Positions 13,701-21,632 of a stretch of DNA of 64,000 nt are shown here, piece after piece. The first letter of the stretch is position 1; every line of letters starts with the position of its first letter. Both the position numbers and the translations under genes were made by a program. The notes beneath the pieces were generated by a model. It was not told where the DNA came from. It made no database searches and was given only the letters and a program-made list of their open reading frames with translations. This DNA is from Lampris incognitus (lineage: Eukaryota; Chordata; Actinopteri; Lampriformes; Lampridae). Location: contig NC_079215.1 of assembly GCF_029633865.1 (NCBI RefSeq), forward strand, positions 53,591,698 to 53,655,697. The letters run 5' to 3'.

Positions 13701-15222
13701 CTCGCCAGTGGAGCTTCATTGCCAGTATGTCCACACCCAGGAGCACCGTGGGAGTGGCTGTACTGAATGGGAAGTAAGTGAACATGTGCAAATACATTCA
13801 CTCCAATGTTATTCATGATTCAGTACTTCCATGCCAAATCAGCCGCTGCTGGGCTGCAAGGGTTTTGATTCAGTGTGCTCCAAATAGAAGTCAGATAGGA
13901 CAACAGATACCAACGGCTACGCTGTATACCTTCTGTGCCTCTTCCATCTCTGAAGGAAACAAGCCGAGTCAGGAACAACACAAATCAAAAAAACCAAAAT
14001 AGACACTGAGTACAGGTTGTTAGCAGAGCCCAGGCCGTCCATGTTCAGCACTGACACCCCCTCAGCATAGCTGCAGTGGTAAATAAGAGAGGCCCTGTCA
14101 TGTCAAGGCATAGGGCCGGCCTTAAAAGGGTTATCCAGAGAGAGAGAGAGAGAGAGAGACCAAGACAGAGAGAGAGAGAGAGACCGAGACAGAGAGAGAG
14201 AGATAGAGAGAGACCGAGACAGAGAGAGAGAGAGAGAGAGAGGGTTATGTAATGGCTGCATGAGAGATAAGAGTGACAGAGCTTTATGCAAAACTATTAA
14301 AAACTAGAGCAAAGACAGAGGGAAGGTTGCAGCTAATAATTTTGAAAGCTGAACATGCAGGCGCCAGGGTAGCGTAGCAGTCTATTCTGCTGTCTACCAA
14401 CACAGAGATCGCCAGTTCGATTCCTCCGGCTTGGTCAGGCATCCCTACAGACACAATTGGCCGTGTCTGCGGGTGGGAAGCCGGGTTGTGAGTAAGTGTC
14501 CTGGTTGCTGCACTAAGCGCCGCCTCTGGTCGGTCAGGGCTCCTGTTCGAGGGAGGGGCTGGGGGGGAATAGCGTGATCCTCCCACGTGCTACATCCCCC
14601 TGGTGAAACTCCTCACTGTCAGGTGAAAAGAAGCGGCTGGCGACGCCACATGTATGGGAGGAGGCATGCGGTAGTCTGCAGCCCTACCCGGATCAGCAGA
14701 GGGGGGTGGAGCAGCGACCGGGACGGCTCGGAAAATAGGGCAATTGGCCAAGTACAATTGGGGAGAAAAAGGGGGAAACCCCCCCCCAAAAAAAGCTGCA
14801 CATGCAATTCTTTATGTTCACCTTTCCTGAGCTGTTGTACACACTGAACAATGGTGGCGAAGGTTACACACGTGTATACAGTAACACATACCACCATATG
14901 TGCACTGTTTGCCATGGGGGGCATGAATGCCACCAAAGGTTGCACGGCAACTTAAGTCTTACTCCTACACACACACACTCACCCCTCTCACACACACACA
15001 CACACACACAATTATACACACTCAAACATAATATGAGTCAGTTCTGGGCTACGTAAGCTTGAAACCCAACTTCCTTACCTGCCCTAAAATTTCCTAACGG
15101 GTCACAAGATGCGCTGTTAGCAACATGATGTTGTGTTATTATTATTCGGCAACTCGGAGAGAGGCAACACAGAAAGGCCTGATAGATGGTAATTAATACA
15201 GAAACAAAAACTCAAGCACAGA

Positions 15223-15261
<39 letters not shown>

Positions 15262-15499
15262 GGTTCCTGCGGTATCTTTGCCTGATGGAGCTCATTACTT
15301 GCCAGACTTGTTCGGATAGCTTTTGAAGGGTTGCCCTCACAACACATGCGCTCGCACTCACAAACAGGTGTGGGTGCTTACACATACTCGCTCATAAACA
15401 CTGCGGGTGGTTAGCACTGTGATGCCCCCAACAGTACTGGCTGACTGAGTTTGCTCGCATCATTTCATCCCCCCGGTCCTTCACGTACAAGCACATAGA

Positions 15500-15554
<55 letters not shown>

Positions 15555-18500
15555 CTCCATTAAGTTGAAATAGGACTTCTGCAGGCCAGAAATTTCTGCA
15601 GTGTGTGTGTGTGTGTCTGTATTTGTTAGTGCCTTTTTGTGCGGGCAGTTATGTGTGGGTCTGTTGTGTACATCGCAGATGAAGGACAACACCATCCTAT
15701 CTTTCTTGCTCGCAGGTTGTACGCCGTGGGAGGACGTGACGGCTCGTCGTGTCTGCGCTCGGTGGAGTGTTTCGACCCGCACACCAACAGGTCTGAGACG
15801 ATGGACGCCATCAAACCGGAATTATTCAGCTACACCCGCCTTGTTCCCTACATCTGTTCTTTGTAGAGGGGACACTGTCCCTTTTTCACCTCTGTTATAC
15901 TGCTGTAGATGGAAGCCCAGTTAGACTATAGAGGACGGGGCGTCCGGGTAGCGTAGCGGTCTATTCCGTTGCTCCACTAGCGCCCTCCTCCGGTCAGTCG
16001 GAGCGCCTGTGTTGGAGGCTGGGGGGAATAGCGTGATCCTCCCACGCGCTACGTCCACCTGGCGAAACTCCTCACCGTCAGGTGAAAAGAAGCAGCTGGC
16101 GACTCCACATGTATCGGAGGAGGCATGTGGTGGTTTTCAGCCCTCCTCGGATCGGCAGAGGGGGTGGAGCAGCGACCGGGACGGCTCGGAAGAGTGTGGT
16201 AATTGGATGGGTATAATCGGGAGAAAAAGGGAGGAAACCACACCCCCCCAAAAAAAAGCACAGTTAAACTATAGAGGGCGTCAGGGGATCTCCCTTTCAA
16301 ACAACTCCTCTATTTCTTCTAAATTTATTTCTGATTTTTTCCCTTTTTTCTCCCAATTTGGTAGCCAATTGATCCCTATTTTAATTCAAACGCCCACCCT
16401 CGTACTGCATGCGTTCGCCAACTGCATCTCTCCGGCCGGCAGTCTCGAAGTAGACACCTCCCCACTTTCGTGACGAGGCGACTCCGGGCCGAACCACTGC
16501 TTTTTCCCGCTTTTTCCGACACACACACACACACACACACAGACGCATTCATGTGACGAACACAAGCCGACTCCGCCCCCTTCCCGAAGGCGAATTCACG
16601 AATCCTACTATGGCCACGCCAAGACCCGATGCCTCTGATTGGCTAGTACTCGTTGCCTCCGTTGGTTAAGGTTAGGGTGGGGTTAAGGGATAGGGATAGC
16701 CAATCACAGACAGAGTAGGGCGGGTCTTGGCGTGGCCATAGTAGGATTCGTAAATTCGCTGCCCGAAGACAGCGTTGCCAAGACCGAGGCGCGAACCCCC
16801 GGTCTCCAGTGGGCAACTGTCGACACAAAGCCGATGCTTAGACCGCTACACCACCGCGGGAACAACGCCTCTAGTTCGTCCGTCAGACACGCATATGGAT
16901 TTTAATGAAAGTGCTCGGCTCAAGAAAGACTAAGACAATAATAATAATAATAATATGGAGCGATGATTTGTTTTATGTACTCTTCTTCTTCTTCTCTGGC
17001 CGATGTTGTTATGATTTGTCGACCTTGTCTACCAGGTGGAACGGTTGCGCTCCCATGGCGAAGCGCCGAGGCGGGGTGGGTGTGGCCACATGGAACGGTT
17101 TCCTGTATGCCATTGGCGGTCACGATGCCCCGGCCTCGTCGCTGGCTTCACGGCTCAGCGACTGCGTAGAGAGGTGAGTGTGCGTATTGCGAGGCGATGC
17201 TGAGGCGGCGGGGGGGGGAGGGTGAGGTTGGCGAGGTATGGAAAGGCAAATACGCGTGTAGGTTTTGCCGTTGAGCAGATGTTACGGGTGCTTTTATTCT
17301 TTAGAAAAAAAAATGTCTGTGTTGTTTATGAGAAAGAAAAAAATGTACATTACAGATGTAGCACATCGGAATACAAAACCTCGCAGTGCTGGAGTGTGGA
17401 AATGTGTGATTCGAATGTTTGAGAAAATAGGCATGGACGGTGCGTTGCTAGCAATCCCTCTATGTGTGTGTTTGTCTGTGTGTGCATGTGTGTATTTTAT
17501 TCATGTGTGCCTATATAGGTATGACCCTCAGACGGATGCATGGACAGCAGTGGCCCCCATGAGTATCAGCAGAGATGCTGTGGGAGTCTGTCTCCTTGGC
17601 GACCGTCTCTTCGCGGTGGGCGGTTATGACGGGCAGGTGTACCTCAACACTGTCGAGTCTTATGACCCACAGACCAACGAATGGACACAGGTACGCACAC
17701 GTGCAACAAAACATTACCACACAAGTAAACACAGTATGCCGTATATGTATGGATATATACACACTTTACCAGGCTCCATCATCATATGCATACATTAAAA
17801 GCTCTTCAGTCTGGCTTGTTGTGCTCACACATATAGAGACACAAACATGCACACTTACACACACATGCAAAGATATGCACTAGCACATATGTACAGGCAC
17901 ACAATCAAAGCAGTTCAATAAAATAAATGTATATATTACAACATGCTCCTATAAAATATTTACATAAGGGACACACACAGCCTGGTTATGTAAATGTGGC
18001 TTTTGATTCATGCTATTATTGTTCCTTCCGCTCTGCAGTACTGCAGCGGGTGGCGTGGACGCGGGGTATTCGGGGTCGGAGGGGGGGTTTTTAAAAGTGA
18101 AACAACGAGTCTTACTCAACTAGACTCGGCTCCCCGCCACATTGCCCTCGCATCTGGCCTCGCCCAGAGCATCTCACTCAAGCCATAACCATTACAGTCC
18201 ATGTTAGAGAAATCTGTGCTGCGGAGAACAAGGGGGGGGGGGTCTCAGGTGGGCAGGTGGTTATAGGGTATCAAAAAGAATTTAAATATTTAAATAAACA
18301 CAGACAGATAAGATGGTAAGGGAACATGGGAGACAACCTAGAAGATGCACAGTGTCTCCTGACACCGTTTATGATTATGCTGATTCTGCCTCCTACGCTA
18401 AGCTCTTGCATGCTCTGATCTAGTCTGTCAATCCAAGCTACCTGCGAGTGTTTATTTATAGCTATAGCGCTTGAGTTATAACACTGCACAGAGAATAAAG

Positions 18501-18621
18501 ACGCCATCTAATGCTTCGACTGTCACGGGCTGTGGTTGTGTAACCCCCATCTCTGTCCCCGCAGGTAGCACCTCTGTGTCTGGGCAGGGCTGGCGCTTGT
18601 GTGGTGGCCGTCAAACTGTGA
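2494..18621 (+). CDS. klhl5: klhl5 (kelch-like 5), 3' nine coding exons, gene-level entry
   Basis: The nine exons listed separately join into 1230 nt, giving 409 aa plus a TGA stop. The 5' part of the gene (BTB domain and start of BACK) is upstream of the window. The first exon gives BACK-domain sequence, and the rest give six kelch blades with repeated VGG(x)DG signatures: AVGGMDG, VVGGRDG, AVGGHDG, AVGGRDG, AIGGHDA and AVGGYDG. The C-terminus ends [18 protein letters not shown], as I recall it from vertebrate KLHL5. Family knowledge: BTB-kelch proteins often act as substrate adaptors of cullin-3 ubiquitin ligases, and the kelch propeller binds the target. KLHL5 itself is poorly characterised. 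KLHL4 and KLHL1 are close paralogues, but the downstream wdr19 neighbour favours KLHL5. No frameshift or stop interrupts the model. Confidence 0.9.
2760..2921 (+). repeat. (TG)n then (CT)n microsatellites
   Basis: (TG)n at about 2760-2792 and (CT)n at about 2843-2921 lie in the intron just after exon a. They generate repeat-peptide ORFs that are not genes. Confidence 0.9.
2995..5100. other. klhl5 intron, no gene seen
   Basis: This holds short (CA)n and (CT)n runs (about 3655-3716, 4200-4260 and 4535-4552) and otherwise unique-looking sequence. No open frame here has splice sites or family similarity I can name. Confidence 0.4.
5105..5660 (+). repeat. (CA)n and imperfect (TG)n arrays
   Basis: A short (CA)n at about 5112-5143 is followed by a long TG array at about 5290-5510, broken by GAGCTTGTGAGCTTG motifs that recur as a larger unit, and another TG run at 5620-5660. 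All are intronic. Confidence 0.85.
5990..6048 (-). mobile_element. SINE-B 3'-end fragment
   Basis: CATCCATCC, ATTATCTGAACCGCTTATCC and TGCTCTCAG are the reverse complement of the SINE-B tail. It ends about 115 bp upstream of klhl5 exon b. Confidence 0.6.
6163..6349 (+). CDS. klhl5: klhl5 exon b: end of BACK, start of kelch blade 1
   Basis: This exon is 187 nt and ends in phase 1. It encodes [20 protein letters not shown]..., then the linker [15 protein letters not shown] and the first kelch strand [12 protein letters not shown]. The acceptor AG sits directly in a (GT)n run with almost no pyrimidine tract. The donor is GTTGGA, followed within 30 nt by (CA)n. A decayed copy of its 3' end lies near 14.9 kb. 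Confidence 0.92.
6404..7580 (+). mobile_element. RTE-type LINE 3' fragment, interrupted by a hAT-like element
   Basis: The translated + strand shows the C-terminal end of a LINE reverse transcriptase: [57 protein letters not shown], then [20 protein letters not shown]. It ends in a (TAG)n tail at about 7567-7580, as RTE-type elements end in short microsatellites. The reading is split at 6853 by an inserted inverted-repeat element. A second, uninterrupted copy lies at 62981. Confidence 0.8.
6853..7392. mobile_element. hAT-like non-autonomous element inside the RTE LINE
   Basis: Termini are CAGGGTTCCCAC at 6853 (repeated at 6952) and the exact reverse complement GTGGGAACCCTG at 7381-7392. CAGGG-type short inverted repeats are typical of hAT elements. 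The interior has many TCCTGGAAAA motifs and no transposase. I could not read a clear 8-bp target duplication. Confidence 0.65.
7803..7836 (+). mobile_element. L2-type LINE 3'-tail fragment
   Basis: TTTGTGATATTGGGCTACAC followed by AAATAACATTGATTT matches, in sense orientation, the tail seen reversed at 48970 and 59690. Confidence 0.5.
7859..8040. mobile_element. Inverted-repeat MITE related to the one at 16580
   Basis: Left arm GACGTACAG, CCCACCCGCATTCCGGGAAC and CTCTGCCTCTGATTGG pairs imperfectly with right arm CAGAGGCAGAGTAGGGGCGG, CCCAGAATGCAGGTGGG and CCTACGTACAG. The interior GATTAGGGATAGGGTTAGCC resembles the 16.6-kb element. Confidence 0.6.
8128..8583 (+). mobile_element. SINE-A copy, near full length
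   Basis: Runs from GGTGGCGTGGCGGTCTATTC and box-B-like GGTTCGAATCC through GACACAATTGGCCGTG and GTGAAACTCCTCACTGTCAG to GGGGAGAAAAAGGGGG. Confidence 0.8.
9424..9746. mobile_element. MITE with about 70-bp terminal inverted repeats
   Basis: Left arm (CCTCATGTAG, ACTATGGGTAAATTTGTGCG, TACACATCCCATGAG, TTTAGCCCT) is mirrored at the right (AGGGCTAAAAG, CCATGGGTGTGTACGC, ACAAATTTGCCCATAGTAAC, ATACATGAGGCCCC). GGCCTCATGTA ends recall PIF/Harbinger-type elements of fish, but I cannot confirm the family. Confidence 0.65.
9986..10198 (+). mobile_element. SINE-A copy with internal deletion
   Basis: It begins GGGCATCCAGGTGGCGTGGC, then jumps from the GGTCTAT of the head directly to GGCAAAACTCCTCACTGTCA. 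Most of the tRNA-like and middle part is missing. The tail GGGAGAAAAAGGGGGGG is intact. Confidence 0.75.
10462..10686 (+). CDS. klhl5: klhl5 exon c: kelch blades 1-2
   Basis: This exon is 225 nt, phase 1 to phase 1. It encodes [55 protein letters not shown] and [13 protein letters not shown]. The [11 protein letters not shown] and STHRHGLG blocks are strongly conserved in the KLHL1/4/5 subfamily. Confidence 0.95.
10719..10782 (+). repeat. (TG)n microsatellite after klhl5 exon c
   Basis: About 64 nt of nearly uninterrupted TG, starting about 30 nt after the exon c donor. Confidence 0.9.
10800..11464. other. klhl5 intron, nothing recognised
   Basis: Besides short (CA) runs near 11080-11110, I see no repeat family or coding sequence in this intron before exon d. 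Confidence 0.4.
11465..11540 (+). CDS. klhl5: klhl5 exon d: kelch blade 3
   Basis: This 76-nt exon runs from phase 1 to phase 2. It encodes [20 protein letters not shown] and STVER, with acceptor TTGCAG and donor GTGAGA. Confidence 0.93.
12006..12374 (+). mobile_element. SINE-A copy with 10-bp target-site duplication
   Basis: AGCATTTTGT at 11996-12005 is repeated exactly at 12375-12384. The element lacks part of its tRNA-like head (jumps from GTAGCGTGGC to TTGGTCGGGCG), then is typical to GGGAGAAAAAGGAGGGGG. Confidence 0.8.
12385..13109. other. klhl5 intron, nothing recognised
   Basis: AT-rich, apparently unique sequence between SINE-A and the inverted structure at 13110. No exon-like frame. 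Confidence 0.4.
13110..13575. repeat. Imperfect inverted repeat built from SINE-B-like sequence
   Basis: Left arm (GGGGACCAACTCCAG, CAGGGGCATGGACAGGAG, ACCCTAACATGCATGTCTTT) reappears reversed in the right arm (AAAGACATGCATGTTAGGGT, CTCCTGCCTGTGCCCCTG, GGTTGGTCCCC). Between them is a SINE-B-like head (GCCTCACAGCAAGAAGGTCC, GGGTTCGAAACCC). Both strands therefore translate to the same short peptide NPNMHVFLM, which marks the inversion rather than a gene. Confidence 0.65.
13687..13773 (+). CDS. klhl5: klhl5 exon e: kelch blades 3-4
   Basis: This 87-nt exon runs from phase 2 to phase 2. It encodes [20 protein letters not shown] and VGVAVLNGK, with acceptor ACCCAG and a strong donor GTAAGTG. It lies just downstream of a repeat-derived inverted structure (13110-13575) that contributes no coding sequence. 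Confidence 0.93.
14140..14243 (+). repeat. (AG)n array broken by GACCGAGACAG-type units
   Basis: Four GA runs are separated by GACCAAGACAG or GACCGAGACAG, giving a loose unit of about 40 bp. Confidence 0.85.
14360..14792 (+). mobile_element. SINE-A copy with 14-bp target-site duplication
   Basis: AAGCTGAACATGCA (14346-14359) matches AAGCTGCACATGCA (14793-14806) with one mismatch. The interior is a typical SINE-A with a short deletion after the box-B region. Confidence 0.8.
14899..14970 (+). pseudogene. Decayed duplicate of the klhl5 exon b 3' end with its donor and intron start
   Basis: About 70 nt match 6311-6382 at roughly 80 percent by eye. The copied part covers the end of kelch strand 1 ([12 protein letters not shown] here against [12 protein letters not shown] in exon b), the same AAAG|GTTG donor, the following intron bases, and the run into CACACA. 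The reading frame of the short coding part is preserved, but no upstream exon body or matching acceptor is present. It lies in the intron between exons e and f, so it is a non-functional exon fragment or a possible cryptic exon. Confidence 0.7.
15224..15554. repeat. (TG)n at 15224-15260 and (CA)n at 15502-15553
   Basis: Two opposite-phase dinucleotide runs in the intron before klhl5 exon f. The intervening 240 nt contains nothing recognised. Confidence 0.85.
15716..15790 (+). CDS. klhl5: klhl5 exon f: kelch blade 4
   Basis: This 75-nt exon runs from phase 2 to phase 2. It encodes [20 protein letters not shown] and PHTNR, with acceptor CTCGCAG and donor GTCTGA. Confidence 0.93.
15936..16260 (+). 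mobile_element. SINE-A copy, internal deletion, 17-bp target-site duplication
   Basis: CAGTTAGACTATAGAGG (15919-15935) is repeated at 16261-16277 with one mismatch. The element jumps from CTATTCCGTTGC to CCACTAGCGCC, losing the box-B to middle part, so the deletion was either present on insertion or arose later. Confidence 0.8.
16580..16768. mobile_element. MITE with perfect 30-bp inverted repeats
   Basis: 16599-16628 and 16721-16750 are exact reverse complements (key core CTACTATGGCCACGCC); weaker pairing extends to about 16580 and 16768. The interior shares GCCTCTGATTGGCTAGTACT and a GGGATAGGGATAGCCAA-type stretch with the element at 7859. Confidence 0.7.
16769..16862 (-). mobile_element. 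tRNA-like SINE head fragment
   Basis: The reverse complement reads CCCGCGGTGGTGTAGCGGTC (box-A-like), then GGGGGTTCGCGCC (box-B-like). It is not a foldable tRNA gene by eye, so it is best seen as a SINE head. Confidence 0.4.
17036..17173 (+). CDS. klhl5: klhl5 exon g: kelch blade 5
   Basis: This 138-nt exon runs from phase 2 to phase 2. It encodes [34 protein letters not shown] and RLSDCVER. The KRRGGVGV and [11 protein letters not shown] blocks are subfamily hallmarks. The donor is GTGAGTG. Confidence 0.94.
17519..17690 (+). CDS. klhl5: klhl5 exon h: kelch blades 5-6
   Basis: This 172-nt exon runs from phase 2 to phase 0. It encodes [38 protein letters not shown] and [17 protein letters not shown]. 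The acceptor (..CTATATAG) is preceded by a TG-rich, pyrimidine-poor stretch. The donor is GTACGC. Confidence 0.95.
17691..18564. other. Last klhl5 intron, nothing recognised
   Basis: Short CA stretches follow the exon h donor. The rest shows no repeat family or coding sequence I can name. Confidence 0.4.
18565..18621 (+). CDS. klhl5: klhl5 last coding exon: C-terminus and stop
   Basis: This exon is 57 nt including the TGA at 18619-18621, entered in phase 0 after CCCGCAG. It encodes [18 protein letters not shown], which closes the sixth blade. The sequence after the stop is non-coding in all frames used here. Confidence 0.94.
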   Translation, partial: VAPLCLGRAGACVVAVKL

Positions 18622-19224
18622 AGACACAAAGACCGACACCGAGGCACGCCTCTAGGGTTCAGACGACCGACCGCCCGCCCGCTCGGTCGTGGCGGCCGTG
18701 GGCGCCCTGGTTTCATAGTGTTTTGCGTGTTGAGCTGGAGAGGATGACGTCCATCGCCTCGCAACGTTCGACCAGAACTAGAGTTAGATCACCAGTGAGT
18801 AATCTAACCGGAAAATTCAGTTAGTCAGCATCGTCCCCTCTCAGAAATAACTCATTGTGTATTTAAGGGGTAAAGACCCAAGTTTGAAAGATGGGCACTT
18901 TAATTAATTTTTCAAGGCTTTGGGTGTGAGGTAGAGAGAAGTCTGGAAAAAGTGCTGTCTTTTTTTCTTTTTTTGCTTATGTCTGTGTTTTCCTTGAGAA
19001 GGTGTGACACAAATATGAATACACACACACAGACATGCGAGCGTTCAGCTCCTGTTTCTGCTGACGGGGACGAGGGAATGAGGGAGACACTGTCAACGCC
19101 GTTCGGACGCCTTGTGGTTTTACTCGCTCTCTCTCTCTCTCTCACAAAACAGTTCCAGGGAGCTCGTTTTTATGCTAATTCAATAAGTTCACTGTTATTT
19201 TATGCTGCAGCTATTCAATACTGA
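18622..19224 (+). other. klhl5 3' flank / 3' UTR start
   Basis: Non-coding sequence after the klhl5 stop. No AATAAA is seen. It presumably includes at least the start of the 3' UTR. Confidence 0.4.
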
Positions 19225-19895
19225 GACCTCCTTTCCTCCTCCTCTCTCTCTCTCTCTCTCGCTCTTCACTTTAACTCTTTCCACTTTCACTCTGTCTCAC
19301 TCGCTCTGTCTCTCTGTCTTTCTCTCTGTCACTGTCTCTCGCTCTCTCACGCTCACTCTCTCTGTCTGTCTCTGTCGCTCTGTCTCTCTTGCTCTGTCTC
19401 TCTGTCTTTCTCTCTGTCTCTCGCTCTCTCACGCTCACTCTCTCTGTCTGTCTCTGTCGCTCTGTCTCTCTTGCTCTGTCTCTCTGTCTTTCTCTCTGTC
19501 TCTCGCTCTCTCACGCTCACTCTCTCTGTCTGTCTCTGTCGCTCTGTCTCTCTTGCTCTGTCTCTCTGTCTTTCTCTCTGTCTCTCGCTCTCTCACGCTC
19601 ACTCTCTCTTGCTCTGTCTCTCTGTCGCTCTGTCTCTCTGTCTTTCTCTCTGTCTCTCGCTCTCTCACTCTCACTCTCTCTTGCTCTGTCTCTCTGTCGC
19701 TCTGTCTCTCGCTCTCTCACGCTCACTCTCTCTGTCTTTCTCTGTCGCTCTCTCTCGCTCTGTCTCTTGGTCGCTCTGTCTCTGTCTCTCTGTCGCTCTC
19801 TCTCTTGCTCTGTCTCTTGGTCACTCTCTCGCTCTCTCTGTCTCTCTCACTCTCTCGCTCTGTCTGTCTCTCTCTCTCTCTCCCTCTCTTTGTCA
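19225..19895 (+). repeat. CT-rich array with an 82-bp higher-order unit
   Basis: The marker GCTCACTCTCTCT occurs at 19351, 19433, 19515 and 19597, spacing exactly 82 bp three times, then degenerates into shorter variants with TTGGTC interruptions. The long L/S/C/R and R/E/T/D frames on the two strands are translations of this repeat, not genes. Confidence 0.9.
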
Positions 19896-20024
19896 GCGTC
19901 TCTTGCGACTTTTGACACAATCAGCACAACATTGTGAACACTTTTATGATAGCTACTGCTAACACCATATCTCAATGTCCGCATCTTGCCATCATGCTGC
20001 ATCTCATTGTGGTTGGTTTGTAGC

Positions 20025-20092
<68 letters not shown>
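20025..20092 (+). repeat. (TG)n microsatellite
   Basis: More than 30 TG units; another run lies at about 20570-20632. Confidence 0.9.
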
Positions 20093-20093
<1 letters not shown>

Positions 20094-20578
20094 CTAACTT
20101 GTGCCATTCCATATCTACCGTTAGTATACTGTGGTTAGATGCATTTCACACTCTTGTTTTCAGTGTTATTCTGTTATTGCTTCTTGGGTGGGTTTCCACG
20201 AATACCAACCACATACCACCGTCTCCTGCATGTTCCCGGATGCGTGTGCTACCTCAGCCTTTTCTTCTTTTGACTTTCCATTTTGACCCGCGTTTCACTC
20301 CATATAATTTGTCGAATGCTGCATGTTTCGGCATGGGGTTTACAGCATCACTAGTCAGAAGAATGATCATCTTTATGCGAACTGCTATTCTGTAAAAACC
20401 TCATGACTGTCATCGGCTGATTCCAGTATTGATTCTGCCTGGCCTCGTTCGTGGAGGTCACAGTGCAGGACTGGCTTATAATGTGTTTTTGTGCAAGGTT
20501 TGGATGGACTTTCCTATGTGACAGCTTCCTTTTTCCAGTCAGTTTTCTCCATCCATTCTAAGTCTGTGTTGTGTGTGT

Positions 20579-20617
<39 letters not shown>

Positions 20618-21034
20618 CGTGTGTGTGTGTGCATACGCATGAGCGTGCGTGCGTTCGAGTGTTCAGGGATTGCAGGGACTTTATTTTTATCTCAAATGAG
20701 AATCTTTCCCCCTCCTCTCTCAGAATCTTCAATTCCCTACAGCTTTTTCCTCATCCCCTTTTTTTCCATTTCATCAGCACAACTCATCCACATCAGCATA
20801 CGCACCTACACACGCCGTCGTTTTAGAGAACAGAATTAGATACCAGCACAGAATGGTGAATAGGCCATATGGTCAAACCATTTATTTAATAATGTTTGTT
20901 ATTGGGATTTGATGAGAACAAAAAAATGTATGAGAAACGAGGCCTACTAAAACTGAAATAACGCTACACAGTCCTGTGGGTGGGTGTGTCTCTATTGTTA
21001 CTGTATGTACCGAGCATGAGGAGGGGGGGGGTAG

Positions 21035-21486
21035 TGTAACAACCACGGATGGCTAGCCTTGCTAGCCCTTGGCTAACAGGTAGGACTCCTTAGCTGACTG
21101 GTTAGTGCAGTCGCACGGGTTCGCTTCCCAGCTGCAGCGGTGGTTCCCGGCTGCCCCCAGAATTCGCTACATTGAAATGGTCCGACCCGTTAGCTAACTG
21201 GCTAGCGAGTCTACTCATTCATGATCGTTAGCTACCCCCCCCCCCCCTTCGGGAAGTACGTCCCCGCGCTTCAGCATATCAGCTCCCTCACGCCTCCGGG
21301 CGCACGCGCTTCTGATGGCCTCATGGTCTCACTGTCCCACTGCTGACACCAATGTAGTGAATCCTGGGGGCAACAGGGACGCGAACCCAGGTCTCCCGCA
21401 CCACAGGCAACTGTGCTAACCAGTCAACTAAAGGGTCCGACCCGTTAGCCAAGGGCTAGTGAGTCTAGTCATCCGTGGTTGTTACA
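21035..21486. mobile_element. Foldback element with long imperfect inverted repeats
   Basis: Left TGTAACAACCACGGATGGCT, CTAGCCCTTGGCTAAC and GACTGGTTAGTGCAG is mirrored at the right by CTGTGCTAACCAGTC, GTTAGCCAAGGGCTAG and ATCCGTGGTTGTTACA. The repeated motifs TCCGACCCGTTAGC and tRNA-like GGGTTCGC suggest a SINE-derived foldback. Confidence 0.6.
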
Positions 21487-21632
21487 TGTATATGGCAGGA
21501 AATGTCAGGGAAAGTATCATACATGCGTAAGTGCAATATTGCCTTGTGCCACAAACACTATGTTGTTGCCTAAATTGCTTGTTTCCTTCTTGAGTGTTTG
21601 CTTTTATTCTCGGCATATTGGTTTGTCCCATT

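Noticed and set aside
2494-18621. Assignment of the kelch gene to KLHL4 or KLHL1
   Set aside because: The kelch blades are similar across this subfamily, but the exact C-terminus and the adjacent wdr19 fit KLHL5 better. A tree would settle it.
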